From: Streptomyces guryensis
GTDB lineage: Bacteria > Actinomycetota > Actinomycetes > Streptomycetales > Streptomycetaceae
Assembly: GCF_021261325.1 (NCBI RefSeq)
Contig: NZ_JAJSBI010000004.1
Span: 434,001 to 498,000 of the forward strand
Reading direction: 5' to 3'
DNA length: 64,000 nt
Positions 8,944 to 17,870 of the stretch are shown piece by piece (position 1 is the first letter of the stretch; each line of letters opens with the position of its first letter). The notes under the pieces are model-generated. The model saw only the letters and a program-made list of their open reading frames with translations. It ran no database searches and was not told where the DNA came from. The position numbers and the translations under genes were made by a program.

Positions 8944-8991
8944 GTGACCGCCGGGTCCGTCCCCCCATGAAATGGCGGACCCGACGGTCAC
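8944..8991 (-). other. Intercistronic hairpin between malE and malF
   Basis: GTGACCGCCGGGTCCG (8944-8959) pairs with CGGACCCGACGGTCAC (8976-8991) around a 16-base loop. It directly follows the malE stop and has no T tract. Such hairpins protect or partly terminate the binding-protein mRNA so that MalE is made in excess over the permeases. That role is inferred by analogy with malE-malF of E. coli. Confidence 0.7.
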
Positions 8992-8998
8992 TCGGGGA

Positions 8999-10273
8999 TC
9001 ACTTGCTGAAGTCCGGCACCAGCTTGGCCATGGCGAGCTCGGCGTTGCTCAGGCCCTTGTCGAGGGACTCCTTGCCGCCGGCGATGGAGGTCAGCTCGGT
9101 GTCCAGCGGGGTCCACAGGGAGCTGTACTCGGGCAGCGCCGGGCGCGGCTGGGCGGCGGGCAGGACGGTCTGGAAGCCGGCGATGCCCGGGTCGGCCTTG
9201 ACCTCGGCGGTGTAGGCGTCGTCGCGGGTCGGCAGGGTGGAGTTCTTCAGGGCGATCTCCGTCTGGGACTTCGCGGAGGTCATGAAGTTCACGAACTTGA
9301 GAGCCGCCTTCTGGTGGGCGGAGTCCGAACCGGCGTAGACCGAAAGGTTGTGACCGCCGGTCGGGGCGCCCGCCTTGCCGGTGGAACCGGCCGGGACGGT
9401 GGCGATGCCGAGGTTGGACTTGTCCTTGAAGGCCGAGCCCTTGTAGAAGTTCGTGATCTCCCAGGGGCCCTGGATGATCGAGGCGACCTTGCCGTTGACG
9501 AACGCGTCCTGGATGTGGGCGTACGCGTCGGCGGTGGTGTCGGCCTTGTGCAGGCCCTGTCCCTTGAAGAGGCTCAGCCAGGTGCCGTAGGCCTTCTTCG
9601 CGGGGGCCGAGTTCACGGTGATCTTCTTGGCGGTGGCGTCGACGGTGTCGGTGCCCTCGCCGTAGAGGAAGGTCTGCGCGTAATAGGACTGGGTGGAGCC
9701 CCAGTAGCCGTAGACCTTGGCCTTGGAGTCGATCTTGGCGGCGTCGGCCTTCAGCTCGTCCCAGGTCTTGGGGGCCTCGGTGATGCCGGCCTTCTTGAAG
9801 AGGGCCTTGTTGTAGACGAGGGCGAGGGTGTCGGTGACCAGCGGGACGCCGTAGGTCTTGCCGTCGTACTTGGCCTGCTCGATCAGGTTGGAGCGGAACT
9901 TGCTCTGGTCCTTGAGGGCCTCCGTGCCGTCCAGCGGCAGGAAGTAGCCCTTCTTGGCGAAGGCGGGGGTCCAGCCGACCTCGGAGCGCAGTACGTCGGG
10001 GGCGCCCTTGGAGCCGGCGGCGGTGTCGAACTTGTTCTGCGCCTGGTCGAAGGGGACGTTGACGTAGTTGACCTTGATGTCCTTGTTGGCGGCCTCGAAC
10101 TGGCTGACCAGGGCCTTGTACGTCGGCGCCTCATTGGTGGCGTTGGAGGTGTCCCACCAGGTGATGGTGACCGGGCCGCTGCTCTTGTCGCTGCCGCTGC
10201 CACTTCCGCCGCACGCCGTCGCCGCCAGGGCGAGGGACGCCACCAGCGCGGTGGCCGCTATGCCACGCCGCAT
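8999..10273 (-). CDS. malE: Maltose/maltodextrin-binding lipoprotein MalE
   Basis: A 424-residue extracellular solute-binding lipoprotein. ATG 10273 has AAGGAG upstream. Residues 1-20 are a lipoprotein signal and LAATAC sets the lipid-bearing Cys21, followed by a Gly/Ser tether. The mature part has the family 1 binding-protein fold (VTITWWDTSN, KYDGKTYGVPLVTDTLALVYNK, VASIIQGPWEI). It delivers maltodextrins to MalF/MalG. It is the first gene of the operon and divergent from malR, with several CTTGCA/TGCAAG operators in the 392-base gap, so it should be repressed by MalR and induced by maltose. Confidence 0.95.
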   Translation of the reverse strand: MRRGIAATALVASLALAATACGGSGSGSDKSSGPVTITWWDTSNATNEAPTYKALVSQFEAANKDIKVNYVNVPFDQAQNKFDTAAGSKGAPDVLRSEVGWTPAFAKKGYFLPLDGTEALKDQSKFRSNLIEQAKYDGKTYGVPLVTDTLALVYNKALFKKAGITEAPKTWDELKADAAKIDSKAKVYGYWGSTQSYYAQTFLYGEGTDTVDATAKKITVNSAPAKKAYGTWLSLFKGQGLHKADTTADAYAHIQDAFVNGKVASIIQGPWEITNFYKGSAFKDKSNLGIATVPAGSTGKAGAPTGGHNLSVYAGSDSAHQKAALKFVNFMTSAKSQTEIALKNSTLPTRDDAYTAEVKADPGIAGFQTVLPAAQPRPALPEYSSLWTPLDTELTSIAGGKESLDKGLSNAELAMAKLVPDFSK

Positions 10274-10404
10274 GAGTTCTCCTTGAGGGTGAAAGCCCGT
10301 GTGGTGCAGGTGCGGCCCCGTCTGCCGTTCCTGCTGTCGTGCCGACTGCGCCGTTGCCGCCGCCGGGCGACGTGAACGTAACAGCGTTGAAAGCTGCGCG
10401 AAAG

Positions 10405-10429
10405 GTCTTGCAGCAAAAAATTGCAAGAC
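10405..10429. promoter_or_regulatory. MalR operator candidate at the malE promoter
   Basis: GTCTTGCA and TGCAAGAC are perfect inverted 8-mers separated by nine A-rich bases. The site lies 132 bases ahead of malE in the malE-malR divergent region and matches the CTTGCA motif known for Streptomyces mal control. Confidence 0.65.
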
Positions 10430-10507
10430 GGCGCGAGAGTTACGTCCCCGTGACCTCTCCTCGACCCCCGCGCAACCGAGTATTGAAGCCGCTGAGCGGG
10501 CCGTGGG

Positions 10508-10537
10508 AGTCTTGTGCAAGACTCTGCAAGCTCTTGC
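10508..10537. promoter_or_regulatory. Paired MalR operators between malE and malR
   Basis: AGTCTTGTGCAAGACT (10508-10523) is a palindrome apart from its central two bases. GCAAGCTCTTGC (10526-10537) follows at once as a second palindrome of the same half-sites. A repressor bound here could control malR itself as well as malE. Confidence 0.6.
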
Positions 10538-10665
10538 CGAACCAGGCGCCCACCAGAACACGAGGGACCGCGATGACGCAGCAACCCGCCCGGGGCCGTG
10601 CAACAGCTCGCGCCCGGCGCCCGATTGGTGTGCAAAGCGACAGTCGACCGGTACAGTCCACCCCT

Positions 10666-11700
10666 GTGACCACACGGCTTGCCGACATCGCCGCCCAGGC
10701 GGGGGTGAGCGAGGCGACCGTCAGCCGCGTCCTCAACGGCAAGCCGGGCGTCGCCGCCACCACCCGCCAGTCCGTGCTCGCCGCCCTCGACGTCCTGGGC
10801 TACGAGCGCCCGGTACGGCTGCGACAGCGCAGCGAGGGCCTGGTGGGCCTGATAACTCCGGAACTGGAGAACCCGATCTTCCCGGCGCTGGCCCAGGTGA
10901 TCGGCCAGGCCCTGACCCGGCAGGGCTACACCCCGGTGCTCGCCACCCAGACCCCGGGCGGATCCACCGAGGACGAGCTGACGGAGATGCTCGTCGACCG
11001 CGGGGTCGCCGGCATCATCTACGTCTCCGGGCTGCACGCCGACACCACGGCCGACATGGAGCGCTACGAGCGGCTGCGCGCGCAGGGCGTGCCGTATGTG
11101 CTGGTGGACGGCTTCTCGCCGAAGGTGCAGGCGCCGTTCATCTCCCCCGACGACCGCGCGGCGATGACGCTGGCGGTCACGCACCTGGTGTCACTGGGGC
11201 ATGTACGGATCGGTCTGGCCCTCGGCCCCAAGCGCTTCGTGCCGGTGCAGCGCAAGATCGAGGGCTTCGTGCGCTCGATGCAGGAACAGACCGGCCTGAG
11301 CGCGCAGACCATCGAGACGGAGCTGGTCCAGCACTCGCTCTACACCCTGGAGGGCGGCCAGGCCGCCGCCACCGCGCTGATCGGCCGTGACTGTACGGCG
11401 GTGGTGTGCGCGAGCGACATGATGGCGCTCGGCGCGATACGCGCGGCACGCCAGCTCGGCCTCGAAGTCCCGCGGGACGTCTCGGTGGTGGGCTTCGACG
11501 ACTCCCCCCTGATCGCTTTCACGGATCCGCCGCTGACCACGGTCCGCAAGCCGGTCCCGGCGATGGGACAGGCGGCGGTGCGTACGTTGCTGGAGGAAAT
11601 CGGCGGGACGCCCGCGCCCCACAGTGAGTTCGTGTTCATGCCGGAGCTGGTGGTACGTGGTTCGACCGCTTCGGCGCCTGGGGACCGGAATCGTCCCTAG
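10666..11700 (+). CDS. malR: LacI-family maltose regulon repressor MalR
   Basis: A 344-residue repressor. Residues 1-45 are the LacI DNA-binding head (TRLADIAAQAGVSEATVSRV) and hinge, followed by a periplasmic-binding-protein-like effector domain (GLVGLITPELENPIFPALA). Length and sequence match S. coelicolor MalR, which represses malEFG and amylase genes. I chose GTG 10666 because the HTH begins directly after it. The in-frame ATG 10573 has a better ribosome site (GAGGGA) and would add 31 residues, so the start is uncertain. The gene diverges from malE and operator palindromes lie just upstream, so autoregulation is likely. Confidence 0.93.
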   Translation: MTTRLADIAAQAGVSEATVSRVLNGKPGVAATTRQSVLAALDVLGYERPVRLRQRSEGLVGLITPELENPIFPALAQVIGQALTRQGYTPVLATQTPGGSTEDELTEMLVDRGVAGIIYVSGLHADTTADMERYERLRAQGVPYVLVDGFSPKVQAPFISPDDRAAMTLAVTHLVSLGHVRIGLALGPKRFVPVQRKIEGFVRSMQEQTGLSAQTIETELVQHSLYTLEGGQAAATALIGRDCTAVVCASDMMALGAIRAARQLGLEVPRDVSVVGFDDSPLIAFTDPPLTTVRKPVPAMGQAAVRTLLEEIGGTPAPHSEFVFMPELVVRGSTASAPGDRNRP

Positions 11701-11831
11701 GGCGGAGAATCCGGAGATTCGCGCAGTGCGTCGGGAGTAGGCGCACACATCCGTCTGTTGTAGAACATGCGGGCCGAACCCAACCGCGGGATGATCGGTC
11801 GCAGAAGGCGTTTCTGGCAGACTTTGTGCCC

Positions 11832-12707
11832 ATGGGTGACTCGACCGTAACCAGTCTGGGCGACCGTGAACAGACGGCCGTTCCTGACTCCCTTACGGCC
11901 GTGCACGGGCCGGGCTTCCTGCGCCGACTGCGCACCCCGCGCCGGCCCCGCCTCTGGTTCGAGATCGTTCTGATCGCGGTGAGTTACTGGACTTACTCAC
12001 TGATCCGCAACGCGGTTCCGGAACAGCGCGGCCAGGCGCTGCGCAACGCCGACTGGCTGTGGCGGATGGAGCACCATCTCGGCATCGCCGTCGAGGAGTC
12101 GGTCAACCACGCCGTGAACTCGGCGACTTGGCTGATCGTCGGCATGAACTACTACTACGCCACGCTGCACTTCGTGGTGACTCTGGGTGTACTGGTGTGG
12201 CTCTACCGTAGTCACCCGGGCCGCTATGCGGCGACGCGTCTGGTGCTGTTCGCGACGACGGGTGTGGCTCTGGTCGGTTACTACCTGTATCCGCTGGCGC
12301 CGCCGCGGCTCATGAACGGCAGCACCTTCATCGACACGGTCATGGTCCATCAGACCTGGGGGTCGATGGCCTCCGGGGACCTGAAGCACATGTCGAACCA
12401 GTACGCCGCGATGCCGTCCATGCACATCGGGTGGTCGGTGTGGTGCGGGCTGACGATCTTCGCACTCGCCAAGGTGCCGTGGGTGCGGGTGCTGGGTCTT
12501 CTGTATCCGGTGGTGACACTGACGGTGATCGTTGCCACCGCCAACCACTTCTGGCTGGATGCGGTGGGGGGGCTGCTGTGCCTGGGGTTCGGGTTCGCGG
12601 TGGCTCGGGTCTGGTACGGGGTGCTGCCGTATGCCCTGCCGGAGGAGCCGGCCGCCGATCGTCTGCAGCGCCATCGTGGCTGGTCGCGCAGTTCCCCGCG
12701 CCCCTGA
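11832..12707 (+). CDS. PAP2-superfamily integral membrane phosphatase-like protein
   Basis: A 291-residue membrane protein with five or six spans. It carries the inositol-phosphorylceramide-synthase type of PAP2 domain: YYLYPLAPPRLM, AAMPSMHIGWSVW (Ser and His of motif C2) and ATANHFWLDAVGG (His and Asp of motif C3). It probably transfers or removes phosphate groups from lipid or isoprenoid substrates at the membrane; the substrate is not readable. ATG 11832 is chosen over GTG 11826, and neither has a strong ribosome site. The gene ends inside a long hairpin facing glnE. Streptomyces keep a similar gene between malR and glnE. Confidence 0.85.
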   Translation: MGDSTVTSLGDREQTAVPDSLTAVHGPGFLRRLRTPRRPRLWFEIVLIAVSYWTYSLIRNAVPEQRGQALRNADWLWRMEHHLGIAVEESVNHAVNSATWLIVGMNYYYATLHFVVTLGVLVWLYRSHPGRYAATRLVLFATTGVALVGYYLYPLAPPRLMNGSTFIDTVMVHQTWGSMASGDLKHMSNQYAAMPSMHIGWSVWCGLTIFALAKVPWVRVLGLLYPVVTLTVIVATANHFWLDAVGGLLCLGFGFAVARVWYGVLPYALPEEPAADRLQRHRGWSRSSPRP

Positions 12708-12759
12708 CGGCGCGCATCCCCGCCGGTGACGTGCCCTTCAAAGGCGCGGGGATCTGCGC
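12686..12759. terminator. Long inverted repeat between PAP2 gene and glnE
   Basis: GCGCAGTTCCCCGCGCC (12686-12702) pairs with GGCGCGGGGATCTGCGC (12743-12759) with one mismatch. The left arm is inside the end of the PAP2 gene. It lies between convergent genes, so a bidirectional terminator is likely. The core belongs to the common Streptomyces GGGGCGCGGGGAACTGCGC repeat also seen at 16432-16497. Confidence 0.65.
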
Positions 12760-12797
12760 GGCGAGCAACCGTAATGCGCCCGCGGCCGAGATCTTCC

Positions 12798-15794
12798 CTA
12801 CGCCCCGTAGAACAGCACCTCCACCACGGCCCTGGCCCGCCGCGCCGTACGGCGATACGCATCGAGCATGTCCCCCACGTGCCCGTCCCCGTACCCCAGG
12901 TACCGCCCCACCGCCGCCAGTTCACGCCCGTCCGACGGGAAGGTGTCCCCCGCACGGCCGCGCACCAGCATCACGGCGTTGCGCACGCGAGTGGCCAGCA
13001 CCCATGCCTCGTCCAGGATCGACGCGTCCTCGGCCGAGATCAGCTCGGCGGCGCACGCCGCGACGAGTGCCTCCCGGGTACGGGTCGTCCGCAGGACCGG
13101 CTCGGCCCAGCCGTGCTGCAGCTGGAGCAGCTGCACGGTCCATTCGACGTCGGACAGGCCGCCCGGCCCGAGTTTGGTGTGCAGCTTGGGGTCGGCGCCC
13201 CGCGGCAGCCGCTCGGACTCCATGCGGGCCTTCAGCCGCCGGATCTCCCGTACGGCGTCGTCCCCGAGCCCCTCCGCCGGGTACCGCAGCGGATCGATCA
13301 GCTCGACGAAGGACCGCCCCAGCTCCTCGTCCCCGGCCACCGGCTCGGCCCGCAGCAGCGCCTGCGACTCCCAGACCAGGGACCAGCGGCGGTAGTAGGC
13401 CTCGTACGACTTCAGGGTCCGTACGAGCGGCCCGGACTTGCCCTCGGGCCGCAGGTCCGCGTCGATCAGCAGCGGCGGATCCGCGCTCGGGATCTGCAGC
13501 AGTCGCCGCATCTCGGAGACGACCCGGCCCGCGGCCTCCGAGGCCTCCCGCTCCGGCACCCCCTCGCACGGCTCGTGCACGAAGATCACGTCCGCGTCGG
13601 AGCCGTAGCCCAGCTCGTGCCCCCCGAAGCGGCCCATGCCGATGACGGCGAAACGGGTCGGCAGCGTGTCGCCCCAGCCGTCCCGCACCACCGCACGCAG
13701 CGTCCCGGCGAGCGTCGCCGCCGTAAGGTCGGAGACCGCGCCGCCGACCAGGTCCACCAGCGCGCCCCGGTCGGCCTCGGCGGGCTGGGTCTCGGTGCCG
13801 TACGAGCCGACGATGTCGACCGCGGCCGTGCGGAACAGCTCGCGGCGGCGGACGCCGCGGGCCGCGGTGACCGCCTGCTGTGCGTTCTCCGCGCGGCCGA
13901 CGGCGGCGAGGATCTCCTGCTCCAGGTGGGCCCGCTCGCGCGGCTCCAGTCCCCCGCCGTCGCCGTCGCCGAGCAGGGCCACCGCCTCCGGGGCGCGCAT
14001 CAGCAGGTCGGGGGCGAGGCGTCCGGCGGACAGCACGCGGGCGAGGTTCTCGGCCGCCGCGCCCTCGTCCCGCAGCAGCCGCAGATACCAGGGGGTCCTG
14101 CCGAGCGCGTCCGACACCTTGCGGAAGTTCAGCAGGCCCGCGTCCGGGTCGGCGGAGTCCGCGAACCAGCCGAGGAGCACCGGCAGCAGGGTCCGCTGGA
14201 TGGCGGCCTTTCTCGTCACCCCGGAGGCCAGCGCCTCCAGGTGGCGCAGGGCGGCGGCCGGGTCGCCGTACCCGAGCGCGACCAGCCGCTCCCTCGCCGC
14301 CTCCGGGCTCAACCTGGCCTCGCCGGGGGCGAGTTGGGCGAACGTGTCGAGCAGCGGGCGGTAGAAGAGCTTCTCGTGCAGACGGCGTACGACGGCCGCG
14401 TGCCGCCGCCACTCGCGGTTCAGCTCGGCCACCGGGTCGACGCGCAGGCCGAGCGAGCGCCCGATGCGCCGCTGGTCGGCCTCGTCCTCCGGCACCAGAT
14501 GCGTGCGCCGCAGCCGGTACAGCTGGATCCGATGCTCCATGGACCGCAGGAACCGATACGCCTCGTCGAGCTGCACGGCGTCGGCCCGCCCCACGTACCC
14601 GCCCGCCGCCAGCGCCTGCAGCGCGTCCAGCGTGGTGCCGCTGCGCAGCGCGGCGTCCGCCCGCCCGTGCACCAGCTGCAGCAGCTGTACGGCGAACTCG
14701 ACGTCCCGGAGGCCGCCGGGGCCGAGCTTCAGCTCGCGGTCGATCTCGGCCACGGGGATGTTCTCGACGACCCGGCGGCGCATCTTCTGGACGTCGGCGA
14801 CGAAGTTCTCCCGCTCGGCGGCCTGCCAGACGAGGGGTTCGAGGGCGGCGACGTACTCCTCGCCGAGCTCGATGTCGCCGGCCACCGGGCGGGCCTTGAG
14901 CAGCGCCTGGAACTCCCAGGTCTTGGCCCAGCGCTGGTAGTAGGCGAGGTGGCTGGAGAGGGTGCGGACGAGCGGGCCGTTCCGGCCCTCGGGGCGCAGG
15001 TTGGCGTCGACCGGCCAGATGGACCCCTCGACGGTCGTCTCGGAGCAGATCCGCATCATGTGCGAGGCGAGTTTGGTGGCGGAGCGCAGGGCCTTGCCCT
15101 CGTCGGCCCCGTCGACGGCCTCGCCCACGAAGATCACGTCGACGTCGGACACATAGTTCAGCTCGTGGCCGCCGCACTTGCCCATCGCGATCACCGCGAG
15201 CCGGCACAGCGCGGCGTCCTCGGGCGCGGCGGCCCGGGCGATCGCGAGGGCGGCGCGCAGGGTGGCGGTGGCGAGGTCGGCGAGCTCGGCGGCGGACTCG
15301 GCGAGGTCGGTGGTGCCGCACACGTCACGGGCGGCGATGGACAGCAGGCAGCGCCGGTAGGCGACACGCAGGGTGACGGGGTCGGTGGCCTCCGCGAGGC
15401 CCCGCTCGAACTCCTCCACCCCCGGGTGCAGGTCCCGCGGCTCGTAGGTGACCAGCGCCTCCCAGTCGCGCGGATGCCGGGCCAGATGGTCGGCGAGCGC
15501 GGCGGACGCGCCGAGCACACCGAGCAGGCGGTCGCGCAGCGGCTTGGCCGCTATCAGCGTGTCCAGCAGCTCGCGGCGCGCGGTGGTCCCCGGCTGGGCT
15601 TCGAGGAGCCGCACCAGACCGAGCAGCGCCAGGTCGGGGTCGGCGGTCGCCCCCAGGGCGTCGAGCAGCACCGGGTCGTCCCGCACGGGCATGAGCTCCG
15701 CGCTGTCGAGCAGCCGCTCGGCGGCGGAGGGGTCGGTGAACCCGTGCCGCAGCAGCCGCGTGAAGGTACTGCTCCTGCGCCCGGGCACCGTCAT
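12798..15794 (-). CDS. glnE: Bifunctional glutamine synthetase adenylyltransferase/deadenylase
   Basis: A 998-residue cytoplasmic enzyme that adenylylates and deadenylylates the conserved Tyr of type I glutamine synthetase according to nitrogen status. ATG 15794 follows AGGAGG. Two nucleotidyltransferase domains are visible: an N-terminal one with MGKCGGHELNYVSDVDVIF and a C-terminal one with MGRFGGHELGYGSDADVIF, each keeping the GG-x10-D-x-D metal site. Each is followed by its helical GlnE domain. Length is normal for actinobacterial GlnE. It is a single transcription unit and close to glnA2, as in mycobacteria and S. coelicolor. Its usual target, GlnA1, is not in the window. Confidence 0.96.
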   Translation of the reverse strand: MTVPGRRSSTFTRLLRHGFTDPSAAERLLDSAELMPVRDDPVLLDALGATADPDLALLGLVRLLEAQPGTTARRELLDTLIAAKPLRDRLLGVLGASAALADHLARHPRDWEALVTYEPRDLHPGVEEFERGLAEATDPVTLRVAYRRCLLSIAARDVCGTTDLAESAAELADLATATLRAALAIARAAAPEDAALCRLAVIAMGKCGGHELNYVSDVDVIFVGEAVDGADEGKALRSATKLASHMMRICSETTVEGSIWPVDANLRPEGRNGPLVRTLSSHLAYYQRWAKTWEFQALLKARPVAGDIELGEEYVAALEPLVWQAAERENFVADVQKMRRRVVENIPVAEIDRELKLGPGGLRDVEFAVQLLQLVHGRADAALRSGTTLDALQALAAGGYVGRADAVQLDEAYRFLRSMEHRIQLYRLRRTHLVPEDEADQRRIGRSLGLRVDPVAELNREWRRHAAVVRRLHEKLFYRPLLDTFAQLAPGEARLSPEAARERLVALGYGDPAAALRHLEALASGVTRKAAIQRTLLPVLLGWFADSADPDAGLLNFRKVSDALGRTPWYLRLLRDEGAAAENLARVLSAGRLAPDLLMRAPEAVALLGDGDGGGLEPRERAHLEQEILAAVGRAENAQQAVTAARGVRRRELFRTAAVDIVGSYGTETQPAEADRGALVDLVGGAVSDLTAATLAGTLRAVVRDGWGDTLPTRFAVIGMGRFGGHELGYGSDADVIFVHEPCEGVPEREASEAAGRVVSEMRRLLQIPSADPPLLIDADLRPEGKSGPLVRTLKSYEAYYRRWSLVWESQALLRAEPVAGDEELGRSFVELIDPLRYPAEGLGDDAVREIRRLKARMESERLPRGADPKLHTKLGPGGLSDVEWTVQLLQLQHGWAEPVLRTTRTREALVAACAAELISAEDASILDEAWVLATRVRNAVMLVRGRAGDTFPSDGRELAAVGRYLGYGDGHVGDMLDAYRRTARRARAVVEVLFYGA

Positions 15795-15978
15795 CCCCGT
15801 CCTCCTGTCGGATCAAGGTCGTACTGGGCCGAGCCTAACCGGAGACACTGACAGAAGCGCCGGGCCGTTCTCCCCGAGCCGTGGCCCTGCCACGTTCACG
15901 TGCCGTATGACTGGGGCAGCGCCGACGCACCACCGACGTACGACACACATGACTGATGTACGACAAAGGAGTCGCTCC

Positions 15979-16413
15979 ATGGACATGAGTCTCGAAGTGA
16001 TCCTGCTGCCGGTCTCCGACGTGGACCGGGCCAAGGAGTTCTACCGCGACAAGGTCGGTTTCCACGTCGACCTCGACGGCGAGGTGATGGAGGGGGTGCG
16101 GATCGTGCAGCTCACCCCGCCCGGGTCGGGGTGTTCGATCGCCCTGGTCGACGGGCTGCAGGTGCCCACCGGGACGCCGCAGCCGGGGACGTACCACGGG
16201 ATGCAGCTGTGCGTGACGGACGCGAAGGCGGCGTACGAGGAGCTGACGGCGCGCGGCCTCGACGTCAGTGAGCCGCAGCAGTTCGCCCCGCAGGACGGGG
16301 CCACGTTCATGTACTTCAAGGACCCCGACGGCAACGGGTGGGCCATCCAGGAGTACCGGCGCCGCGAGACGGAGCCGCTGCACGCGGTGCTGGCCAAACT
16401 GGCGGCGCAGTGA
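15979..16413 (+). CDS. VOC-family (glyoxalase/bleomycin resistance fold) protein
   Basis: A 144-residue protein with a single vicinal-oxygen-chelate domain. ATG 15979 is preceded by AAAGGAG at 15964-15970. It opens with LEVILLPVSDVDRAKEFYRD and ends with the typical MYFKDPDGNGWAIQEY, where the last Glu is the usual metal ligand. Members are metal-dependent lyases, isomerases or dioxygenases, or bind drugs; nothing here fixes the substrate. It diverges from glnE and converges on glnA2. Longer in-frame starts upstream are rejected because they would overlap glnE. Confidence 0.85.
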   Translation: MDMSLEVILLPVSDVDRAKEFYRDKVGFHVDLDGEVMEGVRIVQLTPPGSGCSIALVDGLQVPTGTPQPGTYHGMQLCVTDAKAAYEELTARGLDVSEPQQFAPQDGATFMYFKDPDGNGWAIQEYRRRETEPLHAVLAKLAAQ

Positions 16414-16431
16414 CCATCCTGACCAACCTCT

Positions 16432-16497
16432 AGGGGCGCGGGGAACTGCGCGGCAGGCCCCCACCGGGCCGCACTGTCGCAGACTCCCCGCGCCCCT
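16432..16497. terminator. Bidirectional hairpin between VOC gene and glnA2
   Basis: AGGGGCGCGGGGA (from 16432) pairs with TCCCCGCGCCCCT (to 16497), with a smaller GGCAGGCC/GGGCCGC structure in the loop. It lies between two convergent stops and shares its core with the hairpin at 12686-12759. Confidence 0.7.
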
Positions 16498-16508
16498 ACG
16501 GCGAAGCT

Positions 16509-17870
16509 CTACAGAACCGGCAGGTTCTTCCGCAGCTCGAAGGCGGTCACCTCGCTGCGGTACTCCTCCCATTCCTGGCGCTTGTTGCGCAGGAAGAAGT
16601 CGAAGACGTGCTCGCCCAGGGTCTCGGCGACCAGGTCGCTGCGCTCCATCAGGGTGAGCGCCTCGCCGAGGTTCTGCGGGAGCGGTTCGATGCCCATCGC
16701 GCGGCGCTCGGCGTCCGAGAGGGCCCAGACGTCGTCCTCGGCGCCGGGCGGGAGCTCGTAGCCCTCCTCGATGCCCTTGAGGCCGGCGGCCAGCAGGACC
16801 GCGTACGACAGGTACGGGTTGGCGCCGGAGTCCAGGGAGCGGACCTCCACGCGCGCGGAGCCCGTCTTGCCGGGCTTGTACATCGGGACGCGGACCAGGG
16901 CCGAGCGGTTGTTGTGGCCCCAGCAGATGTAGGAGGGGGCCTCGCCGCCGGCGCCGGCGGTGCGCTCCGAGCCGCCCCAGATGCGCTTGTAGGAGTTCAC
17001 CCACTGGTTGGTGACCGCGGAGATCTCCGCCGCGTGCTTGAGCAGGCCCGCGATGAAGGAGCGGCCGACCTTGGAGAGCTGGTACTCCGAGCCGGACTCG
17101 TAGAACGCGTTCCGGTCGCCCTCGAAGAGGGAGAGGTGCGTGTGCATGCCCGAGCCCGGGTGCTCCGAGAACGGCTTGGGCATGAAGGTCGCCTGGACGC
17201 CCTGCTCCAGTGCCACCTGCTTCATGACCAGGCGGAACGTCATGATGTTGTCCGCCGTGGAGAGCGCGTCGGCGTACCGGAGGTCGATCTCCTGCTGGCC
17301 CGGGGCGCCCTCGTGGTGGGAGAACTCGACCGAGATGCCCATCGACTCCAGCATGGTGATCGCCTGGCGGCGGAAGTCCATGCCGATGTTCTGGGGGGTG
17401 TGGTCGAAGTAGCCCGAGTTGTCGGCGGGCGTCGGGCGCGTGCCGTCCAGCGGGCGGTCCTTCAGCAGGAAGAACTCGATCTCCGGGTGGGTGTAGAAGG
17501 TGAAGCCCAGGTCGGAGCCGCGGGTCAGGGCGCGCTTGAGGACGTAGCGCGGGTCGGCGAAGGACGGGGAGCCGTCCGGCATGAGGATGTCGCAGAACAT
17601 ACGGGCGGTGCCTGGGGCCTCGGCGCGCCAGGGCAGGATCTGGAAGGTCGACGGGTCCGGCTTGGCGATCATGTCGGACTCGTAGACCCGGGCGAAGCCC
17701 TCGATGGCCGAGCCGTCGAAGCCGATGCCCTCGTCGAAGGCCTGTTCCAGCTCGGCCGGGGCCACGGCGACGGACTTGAGGAAGCCCAGCACGTCCGTGA
17801 ACCACAGCCGTACGAACCGGATGTCGCGCTCCTCCAAGGTCCGGAGCACGAACTCCTGCTGCTTGTCCAT
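16509..17870 (-). CDS. glnA2: Glutamine synthetase-like gamma-glutamylpolyamine synthetase
   Basis: A 453-residue member of the type I glutamine synthetase superfamily. Signatures include FDGSAIEGF, HPEIEFFLL, EFSHHEGAPGQQEIDLRYADAL, GMHTHLS and RVEVRSLDSGANPYLS. Length and sequence match S. coelicolor GlnA2, which glutamylates polyamines (work on SCO2241) rather than serving as the main glutamine synthetase; assignment to that activity is by relationship. I chose ATG 17870, preceded by GGGGAAG, giving MDKQQEF. ATG 17885 would add five residues. The loop aligned with the adenylylation site reads EGYELPP instead of NLYDLPP. It stands two genes from glnE and diverges from the DUF3105 gene. Confidence 0.88.
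   Translation of the reverse strand: MDKQQEFVLRTLEERDIRFVRLWFTDVLGFLKSVAVAPAELEQAFDEGIGFDGSAIEGFARVYESDMIAKPDPSTFQILPWRAEAPGTARMFCDILMPDGSPSFADPRYVLKRALTRGSDLGFTFYTHPEIEFFLLKDRPLDGTRPTPADNSGYFDHTPQNIGMDFRRQAITMLESMGISVEFSHHEGAPGQQEIDLRYADALSTADNIMTFRLVMKQVALEQGVQATFMPKPFSEHPGSGMHTHLSLFEGDRNAFYESGSEYQLSKVGRSFIAGLLKHAAEISAVTNQWVNSYKRIWGGSERTAGAGGEAPSYICWGHNNRSALVRVPMYKPGKTGSARVEVRSLDSGANPYLSYAVLLAAGLKGIEEGYELPPGAEDDVWALSDAERRAMGIEPLPQNLGEALTLMERSDLVAETLGEHVFDFFLRNKRQEWEEYRSEVTAFELRKNLPVL

Noticed and set aside
12726..15851. Open frame of over 1000 codons opposite glnE
   Set aside because: It is the antisense shadow of glnE. Third-position G+C bias follows the minus strand, and the translation is a low-complexity Arg/Gly/Val mix without domains.
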